Notes under the pieces: generated by a model
Seen by the model: only the letters and a program-made list of their open reading frames with translations
What the model was told of the DNA's origin: nothing
Database searches by the model: none
Position numbers and translations under genes: made by a program
Assembly (NCBI RefSeq): GCF_036237275.1
Contig: NZ_CP108352.1
Span: 496,001 to 560,000, forward strand
Direction: 5' to 3'
Length of the DNA stretch: 64,000 bases
Source of the DNA: Streptomyces sp. NBC_01353
GTDB lineage: Bacteria > Actinomycetota > Actinomycetes > Streptomycetales > Streptomycetaceae
In this document: in pieces, positions 31,932-40,015 of the stretch
Numbering within the stretch: the stretch's first letter is position 1
Layout: each line of letters opens with the position of its first letter

Positions 31932-31944
31932 GTTACACGAGTTA
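31932..31944 (+). promoter_or_regulatory. GTTACACGAGTTA operator upstream of the LacI gene
   Basis: GTTACACGAGTTA sits about 65 bases upstream of the LacI start and shares GTTACACGAGT exactly with 28707-28717 (opposite strand). It is a likely autoregulatory site. Confidence 0.55.
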
Positions 31945-32029
31945 GATCAAGAGAGTGGTGGGCCCTGCGCGACAGCGCCCGGCCCACCACGGGCCCGCCG
32001 CTCCTGCTGATACGAAGGGAGCGTTCGCG

Positions 32030-33583
32030 TTACGACGTGAGGTCTCGCGCCACCGCGCCGTGCAGGCGACGCGAGTCACCGGCGAGGTCACCGAGAGCGG
32101 TCACCACCGAGTCGAAGCGCATCGTGGTGCGCGTGTCCGCGCCGTACGGGTCCCACGTCGGCATCGCAGCGTGGTTCGGGTCGCCGGTGCGGGCGAACGC
32201 GATCCAGGCCTGATGCATGGTGTGCGCCAGCCCGTCGCGGACCGCGGGGTCGAGCCCGGCCAGGAAAGGCGCGTGCGCCCACCGGTCGAAGTTGGCGAAG
32301 ACGAAGGGGAGTTCGAGGCAGTGGGCGGCGCCGAGGCGGCCGTCGTGCGCGGGCGTGGGCAGGTCGAACTGGTAGGCCCAGACAGGCCGCCCCGATTCCG
32401 CCCTGGCCTCGGCGAGTTGCACGGCAGGGACGCGGAAGAGCTCGTCCGTGATCAGGTCCATCAGCACATCGGCGGGGCTCGCGCCGGGCCGGGTCCGCTC
32501 GTACCCCGCGTACACCCCGGGCGCTGCTTCGGCCCCGAAGGTCTCGGCGATGCGGGCGATCACCTGGTCCCGGCCGGCCGCGGCGTACGCCGGGTCGAGG
32601 GCGAAACCGAAGTTGGCCTCCTCGCGGGTCCAGCCGATCATCACGTCGATGCCGGTCGCGGCTCCGTGCAGCAGGGCCTCCACCGGGTGGCGCGTCAGGG
32701 TGACCCCGTCGATGACGGGCAGGAACGGGGTCGGCCAATAGCCCCAGCTCGACGTACGGGCGAACAGCCCGCCGGCCGCACCGATCAGCACGGGCCAGGG
32801 CAGCTCGCGCAGTTCCGCGACGGTCTTGACGCCGGTCAGCTCCAAGTAGGCGGTGGTCCGTTCCAGGTACGCGTCCGGGCCGGGGAGGTCGAGGCCGAAG
32901 GGCGGGCTCTGCAGGATCACGCGCCTGATCAGCCCCTGAGTCTCGGGGAGTCCGGCCAGGGCGGCCGTCGACAGGGCACCGCCCGACTGGCCGGCGACGG
33001 TGATGTTCTCCGGGTCGCCACCGAACGAGGCGATGTGCGCCACGATCCAGCGGAGGGCGGCGAGTTGGTCGCTGAGCCACGGGTTGCCGGCGCCTTCGGG
33101 GTTGCCCTCCTCGGGGCCGGTGTAGAGGTAACCCAATGGGCCGATGCGGTAGTTGATGCTCACCACCACGAGGTCGCCGTCGCGGGTGAAGGTCTCGCCC
33201 GAGTAGTTCGGCATCGATCCGGAACCCGAGACGAAGCCGCCTCCGTGAATCCATACGAGCACCGGGCGGCGGGCCTCGTCGGCTGCCGGAGTCCAGACGT
33301 TGAGCGTCAGGCTGTCCTCGTCGAAGGGCGGCGATCCATGGCCGCCGAGGACCGGGTCCCCGCCCTCCATGTACAGCTGCGGCACGCTGGGACCGTCGGC
33401 GGTCGCGTCCCGGGTTCCGCTCCAGCCCGGATGCGGCTGGGCGGGGCGCCAGCGCAGGTCGCCCACCGGGGGTGCGGCGTAGGGCACGGCACGGAACACG
33501 GCGACCCCGCCTTCGATCGTGCCGCGCAAGCGCCCTGCGGGGAGGTCGACCAGCGTGTGATCCCGGCCTGGGGTGAGAGCCAT
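32030..33583 (-). CDS. Type-B carboxylesterase (cytoplasmic)
   Basis: A 517-residue type-B carboxylesterase/lipase without a signal peptide. Family hallmarks are FRAVPYAAPPVGDLRW near the start, DSLTLNVWTP, the oxyanion motif HGGGFVSGSG, the nucleophile elbow VAGQSGGALST (Ser200), and the catalytic His region in AAHCLELPFVF. It hydrolyses carboxylic esters; the substrate is unknown. The start at 33583 has AAGGA about 8 bases upstream. It follows the PAP2-like gene in the same direction, with 101 bases between them. No signal peptide distinguishes it from the exported paralogue at 37622. Confidence 0.93.
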   Translation of the reverse strand: MALTPGRDHTLVDLPAGRLRGTIEGGVAVFRAVPYAAPPVGDLRWRPAQPHPGWSGTRDATADGPSVPQLYMEGGDPVLGGHGSPPFDEDSLTLNVWTPAADEARRPVLVWIHGGGFVSGSGSMPNYSGETFTRDGDLVVVSINYRIGPLGYLYTGPEEGNPEGAGNPWLSDQLAALRWIVAHIASFGGDPENITVAGQSGGALSTAALAGLPETQGLIRRVILQSPPFGLDLPGPDAYLERTTAYLELTGVKTVAELRELPWPVLIGAAGGLFARTSSWGYWPTPFLPVIDGVTLTRHPVEALLHGAATGIDVMIGWTREEANFGFALDPAYAAAGRDQVIARIAETFGAEAAPGVYAGYERTRPGASPADVLMDLITDELFRVPAVQLAEARAESGRPVWAYQFDLPTPAHDGRLGAAHCLELPFVFANFDRWAHAPFLAGLDPAVRDGLAHTMHQAWIAFARTGDPNHAAMPTWDPYGADTRTTMRFDSVVTALGDLAGDSRRLHGAVARDLTS

Positions 33584-33684
33584 GAGCCAATCCTTCCTGG
33601 GTCGGGCGCCGAACACGCGCCGACCCGGGTCGAGAGTATTGCGTAAATTCTTCGACCGTCAATGATTCGCGATACGACCGGCCA

Positions 33685-34410
33685 TCACAGCCAGAGGCTG
33701 TCGGCCGCCGCGCGTTCCGCCTCCGTTTTCAACAGGGGCGCGAACGCCCGCCACAGCAGCAGGCAGGCTCCGACTCCGGCCAGCGCGCCGGCCAGCGTGT
33801 CGCTGAACCACTGGGCATGCAGCCAGGTGCGGCTCCACATCATGGCGACGACGTACATGGCTCCGAACAGCCACCACCAGCGTCGCGCACGTGGCGGGAA
33901 CAGCACCACCGCGGCCACGACCATCAAGGTCACGGCGCTGAAGACCTGGCCGGAGGGGTACGAGCCGTCGTTGACGAGAACCCAGGGATACGGCGGGCGC
34001 GGGCGGTCGACGAACTGCTTGAGCGGCAGCACCACGACCATGCTGGCGAGAACGTTGGCCACGAACACGTACAGCCCCGAGCGCCAGCGGCCGTAGACGC
34101 ACAGGCAGCCGCACAGCATCAGCGGCAGGATCAGGCCGAGCGGACCGCCGAGCCGGTCGAGGACGGTGGCGAAGCCGGTGGCCGCGTCGGCGGGCGAGCC
34201 GTCCATCGATGCCGCCCAACGATCGTCGAGCCCCTGGAAGAACGGGCGGTCGACAACCCGGAGCAACAGCCCGACCAGGAGCGGCGCGAGGAGGAGCGCG
34301 ATCCCGACGGCGAGCGCGTAGCGCGGCGGCGCGGCCGGGAGATGGTGGCGGGGAGGGTGTACGGGGCGCGGGGGCGGGGGCGGCACGGCGTCGGGTGGGC
34401 GCGGCATCAT
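33685..34410 (-). CDS. PAP2-like membrane protein with both catalytic histidines replaced
   Basis: A 241-residue multi-span protein plainly homologous to the PAP2 phosphatase at 30020, with the flanking residues of motif 1 (KQFVDRPRP) and motif 3 intact. However, motif 2 reads PSGQ instead of PSGH (GSYPSGQVFS), and motif 3 reads SRTWLHAQWFSD, with Gln at the nucleophilic His position. Both changes are clear in the DNA (CAG codons). By family knowledge these His residues are essential, so the protein is probably a pseudophosphatase that binds but does not hydrolyse lipid phosphates. ATG at 34410 (a second ATG follows directly); AAAGG about 7 bases upstream. Confidence 0.88.
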   Translation of the reverse strand: MMPRPPDAVPPPPPRPVHPPRHHLPAAPPRYALAVGIALLLAPLLVGLLLRVVDRPFFQGLDDRWAASMDGSPADAATGFATVLDRLGGPLGLILPLMLCGCLCVYGRWRSGLYVFVANVLASMVVVLPLKQFVDRPRPPYPWVLVNDGSYPSGQVFSAVTLMVVAAVVLFPPRARRWWWLFGAMYVVAMMWSRTWLHAQWFSDTLAGALAGVGACLLLWRAFAPLLKTEAERAAADSLWL

Positions 34411-34804
34411 GGCGGGCCTTTCACGGTGTTTCACCCAAAGCGGTGGGGCGCGCGGGAGAGCGGGCGCGGGGGTACGGAAGGGAGGTGCGCGAAAGCGGGG
34501 GACGCGGAGGACGGGGAGGCGGAGGTCGCGGAAGGGGAAGAAGCGCACTGAAGCGGAGACAGCGCGACGGCAGGGGACGCGGAGGCGGGCAGGTGCGACC
34601 TCGGGGGAACGCGGAGGCGGGGAGGCGTGGCGGTCGCTCGGCCGTACAGGCGTAGGTCGTACGGCTGCATGATCCGGCTGGAGCACCGGAGCCGTTGGGC
34701 GGTCGTCGCGGTGCGGCACGGAGTATTGCGGATGCGTGACCACCGCCACAAGAGCAAGAGGGTTTCGAGACACGATCGCCCTGGTCAGCACCGCCACTCG
34801 ACTG

Positions 34805-34817
34805 GTTACACGTGCTC
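34805..34817 (+). promoter_or_regulatory. GTTACACGTGCTC putative operator
   Basis: GTTACACGTG at 34805-34814 matches the core of the sites near the LacI gene and the esterase. It lies about 310 bases upstream of the MFS start, and 112 bases before a second site. Confidence 0.45.
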
Positions 34818-34916
34818 CACGTGCGGTTCTCTCCTCGGTCACGATCTGCGCAACGACCGGTCGCAAGCTCTAGCGGTACCCGGAAATGGGTGCTACACAG
34901 TCTCCAAGCGCTGCGG

Positions 34917-34930
34917 GTAACACGTGTAAC
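34917..34930 (+). promoter_or_regulatory. GTAACACGTGTAAC putative operator upstream of the MFS gene
   Basis: A near-perfect palindrome centred on ACACGTGT; its inner 13 bases are identical to 28781-28793. It lies about 190 bases upstream of the MFS start, in the likely promoter region. Confidence 0.6.
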
Positions 34931-35123
34931 AGCATCTTGTCGGCCGCAGCCGTCCGCAACGGCTTCCGGTGACACCGCCGCCCCCGCGACCGCTCACGCG
35001 GCGTCTCCCTCACCCGTGTACCGCCCACTCGTGTACCGGAAGCGATGCATCACGGCCCGCACCCCGGCCGACATCCGGTCCCGCACCCCTCCAGCTCCCC
35101 GCTCCGTCCTCCCAGGAGTCGTC

Positions 35124-36401
35124 ATGGCCACGAACGAGCTCACCGATCCGATCGACCCGCCCGCCGCAGGCGCCGACAGCACCGCCACCACCGCGGAACC
35201 GGAGGCTCCACGCCAGCGCGGACTCATGCTCCTGCTGCTGGTCGCCAACTCCGCCATGATGGCGGTCTACATGGGCGTCGGCTCCGTCCTCCTGCCCACC
35301 CAGGTCGCCGCGATCGCCCCCGACGACAAGGTCGCCGTCCTGGGCCTGATCGGCGGCATCAGCGCCATCTTCGCGACCGCCTTCAATCCGATCGCCGGCG
35401 CCCTCTCCGACCGCAGCGGCCGCCGCAACCCCTGGATCCTCGGCGGTGCACTCGGCGCGCTGCTCGCCCTGGCCCTTCTCGGCAGCGTCACCACCGCGCT
35501 GCTCGTCGGTATCGGCTGGTGCCTGGTCCAGGCGACGATGAACACCTACCAGGCGGCGGTCACCGCGATCGTGCCCGACCGCGTCCCCGCAGCCCGCCGC
35601 GGCACGGCGTCCGCGCTGGTGGGGTTGGGAATGCCGATCGGCGGTACCGTCGGCGTCCTCATCGCCTCGCAGACGGCGACGCATCTGCGTACCGGATACC
35701 TGGTCTTCGGCGCGATCGTCGCCGTGGCCGCACTGCTGCTCTCCGTCTTCTGCCGTGACACCCCCCGCACCGAGCCCGCGCCGAAGGCGGCCAAGGGGTC
35801 TCAACTCGCCGCCTTTCTCTCCGCGTTGGCCAACCACGACTTCCGCTGGGCCTTCATCGGCCGCGCCCTGATGGTGCTGGGCTACTTCTCCGTCGTCGGC
35901 TACCAGCTGTACATCCTGGGCGACCACATCTCACTGCCCGCCGGAATGACCCCGCCCGCGGCGATCGCGATCCTCACCCCGGTGTCGATGGTCGCGGTGG
36001 CGCTGTCCACCGTCGTCGGCGGCCTGCTGTCCGACCGCTGGAACCGTCGCAAGGTGTTCGTCGGCGTCTCGGCGGCGCTGGCCGGGCTGGTCATGGTGGT
36101 GCCCGTCATCAGCCCGACCTGGACCGGAATGCTCGTGTTCAGCGCGCTCAACGGGCTCGCCTTCGGCTGCTTCATGGCCGTCGACACCGCGCTCGTCACC
36201 CTCGTGCTCCCCCGTGCGGAGGACGCGGCCCGCGACATGGGCGTCCTGAACATCGCCAACGCCGGGCCGCAGATCGTCGCCCCGTTCGTCGCCTCCGCCA
36301 TCGTCACCGCCCTGGGCGGGTACACCCCGCTGTTCCTGGCCGGCGGGGCCCTGTCGCTGATCGGCGCGCTCGCCATCCTCCCGATCCGCAGCGTGCGCTG
36401 A
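35124..36401 (+). CDS. Major facilitator superfamily transporter
   Basis: A 425-residue membrane protein with about twelve hydrophobic spans. A short polar N-terminus is followed by the first span LMLLLLVANSAMMAVYMG. The MFS loop 2-3 motif appears as GALSDRSGRRNPW, and the corresponding repeat in the second half as GGLLSDRWNRRKVF. Related proteins export or import sugars or drugs; no substrate can be named. The ATG follows CAGGAG with 6-base spacing. Two putative LacI sites precede it, so it may move the inducer or product of the nearby hydrolases. Confidence 0.9.
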   Translation: MATNELTDPIDPPAAGADSTATTAEPEAPRQRGLMLLLLVANSAMMAVYMGVGSVLLPTQVAAIAPDDKVAVLGLIGGISAIFATAFNPIAGALSDRSGRRNPWILGGALGALLALALLGSVTTALLVGIGWCLVQATMNTYQAAVTAIVPDRVPAARRGTASALVGLGMPIGGTVGVLIASQTATHLRTGYLVFGAIVAVAALLLSVFCRDTPRTEPAPKAAKGSQLAAFLSALANHDFRWAFIGRALMVLGYFSVVGYQLYILGDHISLPAGMTPPAAIAILTPVSMVAVALSTVVGGLLSDRWNRRKVFVGVSAALAGLVMVVPVISPTWTGMLVFSALNGLAFGCFMAVDTALVTLVLPRAEDAARDMGVLNIANAGPQIVAPFVASAIVTALGGYTPLFLAGGALSLIGALAILPIRSVR

Positions 36402-36598
36402 TCCGCGCTGGGCCGTCTCCGTCGGATCGGTCGCCGGGTGCCGTGCCATGCCATGCCATGCCAGCAGGCGGGGCTCGGGGTGATCCGACAGAGAGGCACA
36501 TGCCCCGTCGGCCGCACCCCGCACCGACGCCGCCCGACCCGTACTCCGGCGGGCACATGCCGAGGGTCACGTGCCCGCCGGTCCCGCACCACCTCATC

Positions 36599-36646
36599 GC
36601 GCCACCACACCCTCGCGGAACGACACCCTCGCGCCACCACACCCTC
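36599..36646 (+). repeat. Short direct repeats upstream of the SurE gene
   Basis: The 16-mer GCGCCACCACACCCTC occurs at 36599-36614 and 36631-36646 (32-base period), with a related ACACCCTCGCG between. A (CCATG)x3 run lies at 36446-36460. Meaning unknown. Confidence 0.6.
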
Positions 36647-36679
36647 ACCCCCCTGCCTCCCTCTTCCTAGGAGCCTCCT

Positions 36680-37582
36680 GTGAGACGCAAGCGAGTTCTG
36701 CCGCCGGCCATGCTGATCCTGTGCACCGCAGCCCTCGTGGGTACGGCGCCCGCGGTCGCCTCGCCCCAGACCGCCGCGGCGCCGCTGCGGATCCTGCTCA
36801 CCAACGACGACGGCTACAACGCGCCCGGCATCCGCAAGGCGTTCGATCGGCTGACCGCCGCCGGGCACGACGTCACGATCGTCGCCCCGCTCACCAACCA
36901 GAGCGGCACCGGCACGAAGATGTCGAGCGCCCCCACGATCACGGTGAAGCACCCCGAACCGAAGGTGTGGGCCGTCGACGGCAGCCCCGGCGACTCGGTG
37001 GCCTTCGGCCTCTCCGAGGTGTTCGAGGGCCGCGCCCCCGACCTGGTGGTGTCCGGCACCAACTTCGGGCCGAACGTGGCCGGTCTCGCCAGCCACTCCG
37101 GTACGGTCGGCGGCGCCGTTGCGGCGGTGGAGTCCGGCGTACCCGCCATCGCCCTGAGCACGGGCGGCCTCTCGGTGCCCGATCCGGTCGCCACCGTCAA
37201 CGCGATGGGCCCGACGCTCGACTTCGCCGTCAAGCTCATCGACCGGCTGCGTACGCGGGCGAAGTCCGGGCCGCTGCTGCCCAAGGGCGTCGGCCTGAAC
37301 GTGAACCACCCGGTCGTCGGCGCCGACGGCAAGGGCACCGCCGCCGGGGTGTCGACCACTTTCCAGGATCCGCAGACGATCCTCGAGCCGAACTTCACCG
37401 ACTCCGGCGACGGCACCTGGAAGGTCGACGTGACGGTGGACATGCGTCCGGCGGCGAAGGGCGGAGACGTGGAAGCCGTCAGCGCAGGCCGGATCGCCGT
37501 CAGCCCGATGAATGCCAACTGGAACACCGGCCCCGCCGACCACGCCACCACCTCTGCCCTGATCGCCGGTCTGCGTCCCTGA
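36680..37582 (+). CDS. Exported SurE-family 5'/3'-nucleotidase
   Basis: A 300-residue SurE phosphatase. The Asp pair that binds the catalytic metal is in TNDDGY (Asp43, Asp44), and the conserved SGTNFGPN is intact. SurE enzymes dephosphorylate nucleoside monophosphates and short polyphosphates. Unusually, residues 1-33 are a clear Sec signal (RRKR, hydrophobic core, AVASPQ), so it should act outside the membrane; most SurE proteins are cytoplasmic. The GTG follows AGGAG with 6-base spacing. The exported esterase starts 40 bases downstream, probably in one operon. Confidence 0.92.
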   Translation: MRRKRVLPPAMLILCTAALVGTAPAVASPQTAAAPLRILLTNDDGYNAPGIRKAFDRLTAAGHDVTIVAPLTNQSGTGTKMSSAPTITVKHPEPKVWAVDGSPGDSVAFGLSEVFEGRAPDLVVSGTNFGPNVAGLASHSGTVGGAVAAVESGVPAIALSTGGLSVPDPVATVNAMGPTLDFAVKLIDRLRTRAKSGPLLPKGVGLNVNHPVVGADGKGTAAGVSTTFQDPQTILEPNFTDSGDGTWKVDVTVDMRPAAKGGDVEAVSAGRIAVSPMNANWNTGPADHATTSALIAGLRP

Positions 37583-37621
37583 CCACCGCTCCACCCACCC
37601 CAGCCCACCTCAGGAGGACGG

Positions 37622-39280
37622 ATGAAGCGGCCCGGAAATCGGCCCACTTCGGCAAGACCCCTGCTCAGTACGGCCCTCGCACTGGTGGCACTGCTCGCGT
37701 CGGCGGTCCCGGCCGCCGCCTCGACGTCCGGGACCGGCTCGGCCTCCGCCTCGGCTTCGGCTTCGCCTTCGGCATCGGCTTCGGCGGGCACCCCGCCACG
37801 CCCGGTGGTCACCGTCGCGCAGGGCACGCTGCGTGGACAGAACCACGACGGGGCGCAGGAGTTCCTCGGCGTCCCCTACGCCGCTCCCCCGGTCGGGGAG
37901 GCCCGGCTGCGGGCGCCGCGGGAGCCTCGCCGCTGGAGCGGCGTACGGGAGGCGGACCGGCAGGCACCGGCCTGCGTGCAGTTCATGCCATTCGGGCTTG
38001 CGGACCCCTCGGCCGTCAGCGAGGACTGCCTCTATCTGGACGTGTACCGCCCGAAGGGAACCCGGGCCGGGGCCCGGCTGCCGGTGATCCTCTGGATCCA
38101 CGGGGGCGCGTACACCATGGGCACGGGCACCCAGTTCGGCGGCCGGACGATGGCCGATCTCACGAACAGCGTCGTGGTCAGCATCAATTATCGGCTTGGC
38201 CAGCTGGGTTATCTGGCACTGCCCGAGCTGGCGCGCGAGAACGCACGACGTACAGGCTCCTTCGGCCTGCTGGACCAGGTCGAGGCGCTGCGCTGGACGC
38301 GGCAGAACATCGCGGCGTTCGGCGGGAACCCCGGCAATGTGACGGTCTCGGGACAGTCGGCGGGCAGTGCTTCGGTCTGCGGGCTGCTGGCTGCGCCCTC
38401 GGCGACCGGGCTGTTCCACCGCGCCGTGTTGCAGAGCGGGCCGTGCACGCTGATCGGTACGCCCGACAGTGCGCGGGCCGAGTCACAGGCTCGGGAGTTC
38501 GCCGGGCGGGCGGGCTGCGCCGATCCGGCAACGGTCGCCGCGTGCCTGCGCGGCGCCCCGGCGGCGGCGCTGATCGAGGCGGCGCGCACGCTGCCGACCT
38601 CGGGGCCGGCCTCAGGTGACGGGCTGCTGCCCGTGGATCCGGCCGCCGCGATCGGCAGCGGGAAGTGGAACAAGGTGCCGGTGATGATCGGGAGCACCCG
38701 CTCCGAGTCGCGGCTGTTCGTGGCACTGTCACAGCCGCGGCTGACGGAGGCGGAGTACGAGGCGCAGATCCTGGCGGCGTACGGAACGGCGGGCCCGGAG
38801 GTGCTAGCCCGCTATCCGGTCTCGGCGTACGGGTCGCCGTACCTGGCGCTGTCGGCGGTGATGACCGACTCCTCCTTCGCCTGCCACACCGCGTGGACGG
38901 CGCAGCTCTTCGCCTCACAAGTGCCGACGTATTTCTACGAGTTCGACGACCCGGACTCCCCGACATTGGCGGGTGCGCAGGTTCCGGGGCTCGACATGTC
39001 GAACGCGCACAGCGCCGAGCTGGCGTATCTGCACGACTTCACGGCGGGCGACCGGCCGCTGACCCAGGTCCAGGTGGCGCTCGCGACGCGGATGAAGCGC
39101 TACTGGGGTGCCTTCGCCCGCTTCGGCTCGCCGGCGGTACCGGGGCAGACAGCCTGGCCCGCGACCGGAAGCGGGACGGTCCTCTCGCTGAACCCCACGT
39201 CGACGCAGACGAGTTCGTCGTTCGCTGCGGACCACCAGTGCGGCTTCTGGCGGACCCGACCGACTCGTCCGCCGCTGTAA
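37622..39280 (+). CDS. Exported type-B carboxylesterase
   Basis: A 552-residue esterase with a Sec signal peptide (cleavage near residue 34 after PAAAS) and a Ser/Ala repeat linker (residues 36-58, alternating SA). Type-B landmarks are FLGVPYAAPPVGEARLR, EDCLYLDVYRP, HGGAYTMGTG, the nucleophile elbow VSGQSAGSAS (Ser246), and NAHSAELAYLHDF holding the catalytic His. Two Cys pairs fit an extracellular enzyme. The ATG follows AGGAGG with 4-base spacing. It likely shares an operon with the exported SurE and, through the LacI sites upstream of the MFS gene, perhaps a regulon. Confidence 0.93.
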   Translation: MKRPGNRPTSARPLLSTALALVALLASAVPAAASTSGTGSASASASASPSASASAGTPPRPVVTVAQGTLRGQNHDGAQEFLGVPYAAPPVGEARLRAPREPRRWSGVREADRQAPACVQFMPFGLADPSAVSEDCLYLDVYRPKGTRAGARLPVILWIHGGAYTMGTGTQFGGRTMADLTNSVVVSINYRLGQLGYLALPELARENARRTGSFGLLDQVEALRWTRQNIAAFGGNPGNVTVSGQSAGSASVCGLLAAPSATGLFHRAVLQSGPCTLIGTPDSARAESQAREFAGRAGCADPATVAACLRGAPAAALIEAARTLPTSGPASGDGLLPVDPAAAIGSGKWNKVPVMIGSTRSESRLFVALSQPRLTEAEYEAQILAAYGTAGPEVLARYPVSAYGSPYLALSAVMTDSSFACHTAWTAQLFASQVPTYFYEFDDPDSPTLAGAQVPGLDMSNAHSAELAYLHDFTAGDRPLTQVQVALATRMKRYWGAFARFGSPAVPGQTAWPATGSGTVLSLNPTSTQTSSSFAADHQCGFWRTRPTRPPL

Positions 39281-39294
39281 CTCTTCTACGGGGT

Positions 39295-39330
39295 CGGGCC
39301 ACCGCGCACCTGTTGGTGTGCGGTGGCCCG
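39295..39330. terminator. Stem-loop after the exported esterase
   Basis: 15-bp stem with one mismatch: CGGGCCACCGCGCAC (39295-39309) against GTGTGCGGTGGCCCG (39316-39330), 6-nt loop. It separates the converging esterase and HAD genes. Confidence 0.85.
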
Positions 39331-39382
39331 GCGTCGTTCACGTCGCGAGGTTCCGGCGGGCTGCCGGGGTGTGCTTCTCGCG

Positions 39383-39901
39383 TCAGGACGGCTGCCGCAG
39401 CCATGCGTCGAGAACTGCGTAGTCTCCGTCGGTCAGCCCGCGGCGGGGATCGACGCGATGGAGCAGGGCGTGCCCTTGGTGATGGGCGGCGACCCAGGCC
39501 CGATCCGTGTCGGTGATCTCGTCGTCGACCCAGGCGAACGGGCGCCCTGACGCCCATGCGACGAGGGGGCGGGTCTTCCAGTGCAGTCCGTTCCGCTCGT
39601 CCTGGGCATCGGTGTCGGACGGCTCCGGCCAGACCACCACGGCCAGCTGGGGCAGTCCGATGCGGGGGCAGATGCCCTCGTTCGCGTCACCCATCCACGT
39701 CGTGGCCCAGACCACCTCACACGGCAGCGCCGCCAGCCGGCGCCCGTGGTCGGGATTGATCCTGCTCAGGAGTGGATTCGCATCAGGGGCGAGGGCAAGT
39801 CCAGTGGCGTACGTCGGGTACTGCCCGGACGCCGCGCCGAAGGGGATGAGCGGTCCATCGACATCAAGAAACAGCAGCGGACGCTGCGGAGGGCCAGTCA
39901 C
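39383..39901 (-). CDS. HAD-domain protein
   Basis: A 172-residue HAD-superfamily protein. Motif I DVDGPLIPF carries the nucleophilic Asp and general acid, TTWMGDAN resembles motif II, and VDDEITDTDRAW the late acidic motif. It belongs to the small Streptomyces 'HAD domain in Swiss Army Knife RNA repair' type by general appearance; the substrate is unknown. GTG at 39901 was chosen because motif I normally lies ~12 residues from the start; an upstream ATG at 39976 would add 25 Arg-rich residues. No operon partner. Confidence 0.78.
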   Translation of the reverse strand: MTGPPQRPLLFLDVDGPLIPFGAASGQYPTYATGLALAPDANPLLSRINPDHGRRLAALPCEVVWATTWMGDANEGICPRIGLPQLAVVVWPEPSDTDAQDERNGLHWKTRPLVAWASGRPFAWVDDEITDTDRAWVAAHHQGHALLHRVDPRRGLTDGDYAVLDAWLRQPS

Positions 39902-40015
39902 GAGGGCACCATAGCGACAGCCCAAGGTCAGCCCAGCAGGACGCCTCTGGAGCCGACGAGCCGGCGCGGGCGACATCGGCGCATCGGGCCGGATCCGGTG
40001 ACCCGGCCCCCGCTG

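Larger units (their letters stand above)
34411..35123. other. 713-base intergenic region with a purine-rich tract and two operators
   Basis: Between the divergent PAP2-like and MFS genes. Bases 34436-34640 are strongly purine-biased on the plus strand, with repeated GGACGCGGAGG/GAACGCGGAGG-type units and many GGG runs. The rest carries GTTACACG-type sites at 34805 and 34917. Frames across the purine tract read as Arg/Gly or Pro/Ser-rich low-complexity sequence and are not believed to be coding. Confidence 0.65.

Noticed and set aside
34421-34975. Minus-strand frames across the purine-rich tract, including an N-terminal extension of the PAP2-like protein
   Set aside because: Translations are Pro/Ser/Arg-rich low complexity; the PAP2 homology starts near the ATG at 34410, which has its own ribosome binding site.
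36446-36646. Short repeats before the SurE gene as a CRISPR-like array
   Set aside because: Units are 5-16 bases with irregular spacing and there are no cas genes.
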